Part shown: piece by piece, positions 59,230 through 64,000 of the stretch
How positions within the stretch are numbered: the stretch's first letter is position 1
How the letters are laid out: every line of letters starts with the position of its first letter
Source: Protaetiibacter sp.
Lineage (GTDB): Bacteria; Actinomycetota; Actinomycetes; Actinomycetales; Microbacteriaceae
Reading direction: 5' to 3'
DNA length: 64,000 bases
Assembly (NCBI GenBank): GCA_030150265.1
Contig: JASLGG010000003.1
Coordinates: forward strand, 50,320 to 114,319
Notes under the pieces: model-generated
What the model was told of the DNA's origin: nothing
Databases searched by the model: none
What the model saw: the letters and a program-made list of their open reading frames with translations, nothing else
Program-made: the position numbers and the translations under genes

Positions 59230-60303
59230 ATGGATGAGGAGGGCTCGACCGCGCCGGAACCGCGCGACGACGCCTCGGCTGCCTCGACCTCCGTGCCGCG
59301 CGCGTCGTGGCGCGCCCGCCCCGCGCTGGTCGCCGCCGCCATGATCGGGGCGCTCGCCGTGAGCGGCGGCGCGGTGTACGGGGTGGGCGCCTACCAGGCG
59401 CATCGGGCCGAGGCCGCCGCCGCGGATGCGGCGCAGGCCGCCGCGGAACGCGCGGCCGCCGAGCTCGCCGATGCGCGGACCGCACTCGCCGATGCCGCCC
59501 GCGAGGGTGCCGAGCTGCTGAACCGGCTCGCGGTCTTCGGAGCGGCGCTCGATCCCGCGTTCATCCCGCAGGCCGACATCGACCCCTATGCGACGGCTGT
59601 CGACGAGCTCGCCGGCGCCGTGGCGCGCGAGCGCGGACCGGATGCTGCACGCGACCGGCTCGCGGTCGTGCGCGCCCGCACCGCGGATCTCCGTGTCTAC
59701 GTCGACCGGCTGACCGCAGCGGGCCACCAGCTCGGGGTGAGCCTCGACACGAACGCCGCGGCGCTGCTCGAGCAGTGGAGCCGTGCCGAGGATGCCACAC
59801 GGACGGCCGCCGCGGATGCCGTCGCCGCCCTGCACGCTGCGCTCGAGAACGGTGCCGTCGTGCCGACGGATGAGGTTCTCGCCGTGCAGCACGCGCTCGG
59901 CGCCGCCCGCGACTCCCACGCGGCGGTCGTCGCTGCCGAGGAGGCCGCGGCCGCGCAGGGCGGGACCGGAGGCGGCACGGGCGGAGGCGGCGGCCGACGT
60001 CCTGGAGGAAGCACCGGCGGCGGAGGTAGCGGCGGTGGGAGCACCGGTGGAGGTGGGAGCACCGGCGGCGGGAATACAGGCGGTGGCGGGTCCACCGGCC
60101 CGACGTGGATCATCCACAAGGGTGCCGGGTACAACGGGTCGCGTTCCCAGTGCCTCTCTGACGGCGGCAACGTTGTCGCGTTCCACAGTGGCCCTGCGCA
60201 TGAGGTCTATGTGCCGAACAACTGGCTCAACTGGCAGGGCGGAGGGGTCAGCGCCGATGGCTACCTCGCGGAAGTCCGGGGCGAGTACTGCGCCGCACCG
60301 TAG
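59230..60303 (+). CDS. Membrane-anchored coiled-coil protein with Gly-rich linker and Cys-containing C-terminal domain
   Basis: Protein of 357 aa from the ATG at 59230 (GACAAT nine bases upstream; an ATG at 59221 is alternative). A cytoplasmic tail of ~40 residues, one helix (LVAAAMIGALAVSGGAVYGVG), an Ala-rich coiled coil (residues ~60-230), a repetitive Gly/Ser/Thr linker (~240-290), then a compact 65-residue domain (QCLSDGGNVVAFHSGPAHEV ... GYLAEVRGEYC) with two Cys likely bonded. The linker and domain should lie outside the cell. Family not recognised. Confidence 0.7.
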   Translation: MDEEGSTAPEPRDDASAASTSVPRASWRARPALVAAAMIGALAVSGGAVYGVGAYQAHRAEAAAADAAQAAAERAAAELADARTALADAAREGAELLNRLAVFGAALDPAFIPQADIDPYATAVDELAGAVARERGPDAARDRLAVVRARTADLRVYVDRLTAAGHQLGVSLDTNAAALLEQWSRAEDATRTAAADAVAALHAALENGAVVPTDEVLAVQHALGAARDSHAAVVAAEEAAAAQGGTGGGTGGGGGRRPGGSTGGGGSGGGSTGGGGSTGGGNTGGGGSTGPTWIIHKGAGYNGSRSQCLSDGGNVVAFHSGPAHEVYVPNNWLNWQGGGVSADGYLAEVRGEYCAAP

Positions 60304-60315
60304 GCGCGAAGAGGA

Positions 60316-60345
60316 CGGGTGCCCGGCGATCATGCCGGGCACCCG
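60316..60345. terminator. Bidirectional terminator
   Basis: A perfect 12-bp stem, CGGGTGCCCGGC / GCCGGGCACCCG, loop GATCAT, followed on the plus strand by a T-rich run (CCTTCTCTTTCCT). It lies between convergent genes and is the strongest intrinsic terminator in the window. Confidence 0.85.
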
Positions 60346-60365
60346 CCCTTCTCTTTCCTCTCCTG

Positions 60366-63020
60366 CTATTCGGTGATGTCGTGCCCGTTGTGGCGGCGGG
60401 TGTGGATGCCTGCGCCGATGAGGCCGCCTCCGCCGAGGACGACCAGGACGGCGGCGAGGGCGATGCCGCCGCCCTCGAAGCCGGTTCTGGCCAGGTCGGT
60501 CGCGGTGAAGGATTCCCCGGCCGCGCCGCGTTCGTCACGGGCGATCGTGTGCCCGTCGGTGCGGGTCATGGTCTCGACCGCGTAGTAGCGGCCGGCCCGA
60601 TCGACCGTCCAGGAGGCGGACCTCACACGGAGGCAGTCCGGGTCGGTGAAGGTGCCCTCCGTCACGGGCACGTCCTTGTCGGTGAACACGAGCACATCGT
60701 CCTCGGAGGGCGTGTCGCCGAGCTGGCGGTAGATGTCGAACCGGAGCAGGTCACCGGGCCGGGTGGTGCCGCACACGATGCCGGTGTCGAACACGCGGTC
60801 GCCGACGGAGGCCGTCTGGGTCGAGATCTCCGTCGTCACCGCGACGCGGGTCACGGTGGCGGTCTCCGTCGCCTCGCCGCATACGCCGGTCGAGACGATC
60901 ACCTGCGCGGTCCCGTTCATGGTCCAGGTGGTCTCCACGAAGCCGTAGATGCCATCCTCGGTGATCGGGATTCCGTTCGTGGTCACCGTGTCGTCGCCGG
61001 TCACGGTGATCGTGTCGGTCGTGCCCAACAGGGTGGCCGCGTCGCACACCGGGTCACCGTCCGTCACGATGTTGCCGGCCTCGTCGTACCTCCAAGGGAA
61101 CCGATAGAGATCGGCCCGCACCTGGTAGCTCGCGCCGTGCGTGCCGGTCACCTCGATCGAGTCGGACAGCTCGGTCGGGATGAGGACGCCGGAGTTCTGG
61201 ATCTGCGTCGCCACGACCGGGTTGGTGACCGTGGAGAACTCACCGGGCTCGCCACACGCGCCCGTCTGGATCACGACGCCGCTGCCGTCGCGCAGCGTCT
61301 CGATCCACCCGTAGACACCGGGCTCGTAGACCCGCACCTCCGGCGAGTCCACGTCGCCCGCCGCCGTCACGGCGACCGGACCCACCGACGCCACGAGGTT
61401 GCCGACCTCGCACACCGGCGAAGCGGGGATCGTCGTGCCGTCGCCGAGCTTGTAGAGGTCGAAGCTCACCGTCTCCCCCGGCAGCACCGGGTCACCGATG
61501 TGGGCCGTGTCGTGGAGCACCCCACCGGCGCCGGCTTCCGCGACCGCCGTCGTGGTCACGTCCGGGATCACGATCGAGGTCTCCGCCGCGATCGCGAAGT
61601 CGTCATGCCAGGCATACTCCGGGAGCCCGCTGTCTGCCGAGCCCGGAATGCGACCCTTGGTTCCAGCTGACTGGTCGGCGTAGTCGATCGACCACACCCA
61701 GTAGTAGTACCCCGGCTGGGTGATCGCCTGATCCAGAGTCGCGAGGATCGGCGCCGAGTGCGGGTTCCCGCTCGTCGCCGTCGCAGTACCCGCCACCGGC
61801 GCATCGACCGGGACATCGGTTGCCTGCGTCTGCGGGGCCGCGAATGGGCCGTAGAGGATCGCACTCGCCACCACCGGGTACTCCACGCCTGTAAGCGCGT
61901 TCTGGAGCCACACATCGTTCGCCGGGTCAACGACCGAGAAGGTCACCGTGTCCGAAGGAACATCGCCCGGCTGATAGTAGGGCGCAGCCACCTGGGAGGT
62001 GAGCATCGGCTCGAACCACGCGGGCTCCCGATCGGGGTCGATGTCTCGGTTCGAGACGGTGGAGGGCTGCTGCGGTGAGCCAGCGGCCGCCATCACCTGA
62101 CCCGCGCCACGGAACACCCGCAGGTTCGAGGGCCAGGCCGTGCCGGCCGCGGGTCCGCGCACCGTGTAATCGACCGCGACCTCGCCCGGCTGTGGGATCG
62201 TCACCGCGAAGGTGCCGCCGGCGGTGATCGTGCGCGTCGCGAGACCGGTGTCGGTGAACTTTCCGTTGGTCAGGGTGAGGTCGATCGAGTTCGTGTTCGC
62301 TCCGAATGCCAGGGTGAGGTCGACCGACTCTCCTGCGTGCTTGGTCCAGCCGACGGTCGGCAGGCTCGGGGTCGCGGGGGTGCCGGCGGTCCGGGCCAGC
62401 GCTGCGGCGTAGATGCTGTCGAAGGCGCTCATGATCGCCGCACGCGCTCCAGCAGGGGCGCGGAAGGAGAGCCAGTCGGCCGCGTTCCGGACGGTCGAGT
62501 AGCTGCCCGTCGAGCCGCCCTTGAGGCGCACCGCCTCCTGGATGCAGGTTCGGCCGTTCGAGCTGGACAGCGCCCACGACACCAGCTCGACCGCAGCCGC
62601 GGTGGCGTTGTCGCTCGTGTCGCCCCAGGTGCTCAGCACGAAGTTCAGCCGCGCCGTGGCGGTCGCGTCGTAGGTGCAGGTCATGCCGCCGCTCGTGCTC
62701 GAGATGGGTGCCGACTCGAGGGACCACCCACTGGCCGGCTTCGAGATGGAGTCCGGCCCGCCCGGATCGATGCAGACCACCCGGTGCCCGTTATCGTCCC
62801 AGAGCCCGAGGTAGCCGCTCGCACCGCCGTAACCTGCCGAGAGGGTCAGCGCGGATGCGGGCGACACCGCGCCACCCACCACGAGCACGAGCGCCACGGC
62901 CGCGAGCGCCGCGACCCGCCCGCTCCATCCGCGCACTCGGGGCCGGCCGAGACGGGCACGACGGACGGATGCGCGCGGGGCGCGCCGGGCAGCACAATGG
63001 GAGGTGTCAGCACTCGTCAC
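60366..63020 (-). CDS. LARTG-anchored surface protein
   Basis: Protein of 884 aa from a GTG at 63020 with AAAGGAG nine bases upstream. A signal peptide follows an Arg-rich n-region. The N-terminal module has VVCIDPGGPDS and TCIQEAVRL. It is followed by several beta-rich repeats of about 120 residues, each with a pattern like xIPITEDGIYGFVETTW or VYEPGVYGWIETLRD plus CGE or CGT and paired Cys. The C-terminus is LARTG, a hydrophobic helix and RRHNGHDITE, a class E sortase signal. It resembles actinobacterial fibrillar surface proteins; a thioester bond is not supported because the expected Gln motif is missing. Confidence 0.85.
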   Translation of the reverse strand: MTSADTSHCAARRAPRASVRRARLGRPRVRGWSGRVAALAAVALVLVVGGAVSPASALTLSAGYGGASGYLGLWDDNGHRVVCIDPGGPDSISKPASGWSLESAPISSTSGGMTCTYDATATARLNFVLSTWGDTSDNATAAAVELVSWALSSSNGRTCIQEAVRLKGGSTGSYSTVRNAADWLSFRAPAGARAAIMSAFDSIYAAALARTAGTPATPSLPTVGWTKHAGESVDLTLAFGANTNSIDLTLTNGKFTDTGLATRTITAGGTFAVTIPQPGEVAVDYTVRGPAAGTAWPSNLRVFRGAGQVMAAAGSPQQPSTVSNRDIDPDREPAWFEPMLTSQVAAPYYQPGDVPSDTVTFSVVDPANDVWLQNALTGVEYPVVASAILYGPFAAPQTQATDVPVDAPVAGTATATSGNPHSAPILATLDQAITQPGYYYWVWSIDYADQSAGTKGRIPGSADSGLPEYAWHDDFAIAAETSIVIPDVTTTAVAEAGAGGVLHDTAHIGDPVLPGETVSFDLYKLGDGTTIPASPVCEVGNLVASVGPVAVTAAGDVDSPEVRVYEPGVYGWIETLRDGSGVVIQTGACGEPGEFSTVTNPVVATQIQNSGVLIPTELSDSIEVTGTHGASYQVRADLYRFPWRYDEAGNIVTDGDPVCDAATLLGTTDTITVTGDDTVTTNGIPITEDGIYGFVETTWTMNGTAQVIVSTGVCGEATETATVTRVAVTTEISTQTASVGDRVFDTGIVCGTTRPGDLLRFDIYRQLGDTPSEDDVLVFTDKDVPVTEGTFTDPDCLRVRSASWTVDRAGRYYAVETMTRTDGHTIARDERGAAGESFTATDLARTGFEGGGIALAAVLVVLGGGGLIGAGIHTRRHNGHDITE

Positions 63021-63063
63021 GAGGACTGGCTCCTTTCGGTTTCGCAAGGCCGGGAAGGATCTC

Positions 63064-63095
63064 GCGGTGGGGGAGGCTGCAACCTCCCCCACCGC
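63064..63095. promoter_or_regulatory. Long perfect hairpin upstream of the LARTG gene
   Basis: A perfect 13-bp stem, GCGGTGGGGGAGG / CCTCCCCCACCGC with loop CTGCAA, lies 44-75 bp before the LARTG start. The 245-bp divergent gap contains no gene that would need a terminator, so it may be an attenuator or mRNA-stabilising element in the 5' leader. Confidence 0.5.
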
Positions 63096-63224
63096 TTTCG
63101 GTCGGGCACGCCATCGTCGGGATGGGCCTCGGCAGCCCGGCGTGCATCCGGAGTGTATGGCGGATGCCGCGAGCCGCGCCGCGGGTATCCACAGGCCTCC
63201 GCGTCAACACAGCCCGACGCCGGG

Positions 63225-63259
63225 TTCAGCTAGCATTCAGGAAACATGCAGGCTACAAT
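63225..63259 (+). promoter_or_regulatory. Response regulator promoter with TTCAG direct repeats
   Basis: TACAAT (63254-63259) ends six bases before the ATG at 63266, a leaderless arrangement. Upstream, TTCAG occurs at 63225-63229 and 63236-63240, an 11-bp period typical of OmpR-family binding sites, placed where an activator or autoregulator would contact the -35 region. Confidence 0.45.
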
Positions 63260-63265
63260 GGCCCC

Positions 63266-63958
63266 ATGAGCGACGGACCCAAGATCCTCATCGTCGACGA
63301 CGAACCCAACATCCGCGACCTGCTCACCACGAGCCTCCGCTTCGCCGGCTTCGCCGTGCGCGCGGTCGGCAACGGCGCCCAGGCCATCTCCGCGGTGCTC
63401 GACGAGGAGCCCGACCTCATCATCCTCGACGTCATGCTGCCCGACATGAACGGCTTCGGCGTCACCAAGCGGCTGCGCGCATCCGGCTACACGGCGCCCA
63501 TCCTGTTCCTCACCGCGAAGGACGACACCGAGGACAAGATCACCGGCCTCACCGTCGGCGGCGACGACTACGTGACCAAACCGTTCAGCCTCGACGAGAT
63601 CGTCGCGCGCATCAAAGCCATCCTGCGCCGCACCATGCAGGCCGACGATGACGCGATCATCCGCGCAGGCGAGCTCACCATGGATCAGGACACGCACGAG
63701 GTCTTCGTCGCCGACACGGCGATCGAGTTGTCCCCCACCGAGTTCAAGCTGCTGCGCTACCTGATGCTCAATCCCAATCGCGTTCTCTCCAAGGCCCAGA
63801 TCCTCGATCACGTGTGGGAGTACGACTTCAACGGGGATGCCGGCATTGTCGAGAGCTATATCTCCTACCTCCGCCGCAAGGTCGACGCGCACTCCAGCGA
63901 ACCGCTCATCCAGACCAAGCGCGGTTTCGGCTACATGCTGAAGGCCGCGAAGGCGTAG
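63266..63958 (+). CDS. OmpR-family response regulator
   Basis: Protein of 230 aa. The receiver domain has the acidic pair VDDEPN, the phosphorylated Asp in LIILDVMLPDMNG (about residue 55), a Thr in LFLTAKDD and the switch Lys in VTKPFSLDE. The C-terminal winged helix has LSPTEFKLLRYLMLNPNRVLSKAQIL and VESYISYLRRKVD. No sensor kinase is visible in the 42 bp that remain downstream. Divergent from the LARTG surface protein, which it may regulate (inference). Confidence 0.93.
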   Translation: MSDGPKILIVDDEPNIRDLLTTSLRFAGFAVRAVGNGAQAISAVLDEEPDLIILDVMLPDMNGFGVTKRLRASGYTAPILFLTAKDDTEDKITGLTVGGDDYVTKPFSLDEIVARIKAILRRTMQADDDAIIRAGELTMDQDTHEVFVADTAIELSPTEFKLLRYLMLNPNRVLSKAQILDHVWEYDFNGDAGIVESYISYLRRKVDAHSSEPLIQTKRGFGYMLKAAKA

Positions 63959-63970
63959 CGTCCGCGCGCG

Positions 63971-64000
63971 TCACAGCTTGACCACATAGGCTCGCATCCC
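63971..64000 (-). CDS. Possible 3' end of a gene running in from the right edge
   Basis: The minus strand is open from the window edge to a TGA at 63971-63973, giving the C-terminal residues GMRAYVVKL. Thirty bases are too few to identify it; it would be convergent with the response regulator. Confidence 0.25.
   Translation of the reverse strand, partial: GMRAYVVKL

Noticed and set aside
60366..63020. Thioester domain in the LARTG surface protein.
   Set aside because: A CIDPG-like Cys is present but the TQxA-type Gln motif needed for the bond is not seen.
1..64000. CRISPR array, transposon or prophage.
   Set aside because: No regularly spaced short repeats, transposase, integrase or phage structural genes were seen; the only direct-repeat-bounded segment is 35583-38397.

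Overview
The window is GC-rich, densely packed actinobacterial chromosome, most probably Microbacteriaceae. Supporting signs are the strong G/C bias at codon third positions, many GTG/TTG starts, genes that appear leaderless (a TANNNT -10 box 6-7 nt before the start codon), a deazaflavin (F420)-type oxidoreductase, surface proteins with LAXTG sorting signals of the class E sortase type, and gene neighbourhoods that resemble those of Mycobacterium tuberculosis (galU-rimJ-membrane protein; serC-DUF2530-DUF3027-csp-helicase partner-XPB). No rRNA, CRISPR array, transposase or integrase was seen.

Layout. 1-8140 (minus) is an alpha-galactoside utilisation operon: cytoplasmic GH97 with a C-terminal NPCBM domain, ABC solute-binding lipoprotein, two permeases, GH36 alpha-galactosidase and aldose 1-epimerase (cut by the window edge). 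It is divergent from a secreted GH97 with two CBM-like domains (8481-11114). The secreted enzyme would trim polymers, the ABC system would import galactosides (its ATPase is not here), and GH36/GH97/GalM would finish degradation. 11.1-18.3 kb holds an F420-type oxidoreductase, a large LASTG-anchored lamin-tail-domain protein, a DUF2127 membrane protein and an MgtA-type P-ATPase. After tRNA-Ala come a beta-propeller lipoprotein, the galU-rimJ cluster, 5-formyl-THF cyclo-ligase with mscL, an NRAMP-like transporter, and a helicase-nuclease-like protein that has lost its key catalytic residues. Just downstream of that gene lies an 81-bp tandem hairpin repeat with compensated arm changes. 29.8-35.4 kb holds a GNAT/phosphoketolase/DUF488 operon, a PAP2 phosphatase and a fatty acid desaturase.

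35583-38397 is a lower-GC island beside tRNA-Arg(CCT), flanked by perfect 28-bp direct repeats. It carries a PAP2 gene remnant, a secreted-protein gene interrupted by an in-frame TGA, a lipoprotein whose start overlaps that gene's final stop, and a trypsin-like protease lipoprotein. 38.4-41.4 kb encodes two paralogous-looking cell-wall hydrolases (CHAP and NlpC/P60) with similar promoters around an HNH nuclease preceded by a possible leader peptide.

41.5-49.8 kb is the conserved DtxR, serC, DUF2530, DUF3027, csp, helicase-partner and XPB block, with a DUF1214/DUF1254 pair inserted. 49.8-64 kb contains a TetR regulator with a clear operator before a LALTG-anchored repeat protein, an ABC exporter, a second TetR, a RibD-like reductase overlapping a FolP2-like protein, a ferredoxin-reductase-like flavoprotein, a Gly-rich membrane protein, a LARTG-anchored protein, and a divergent OmpR-type response regulator. 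Three copies of a palindromic element (TCGA-TAC-stem-loop-stem-TAC-TCGA) sit at gene 3' ends and supply stop codons to three genes.
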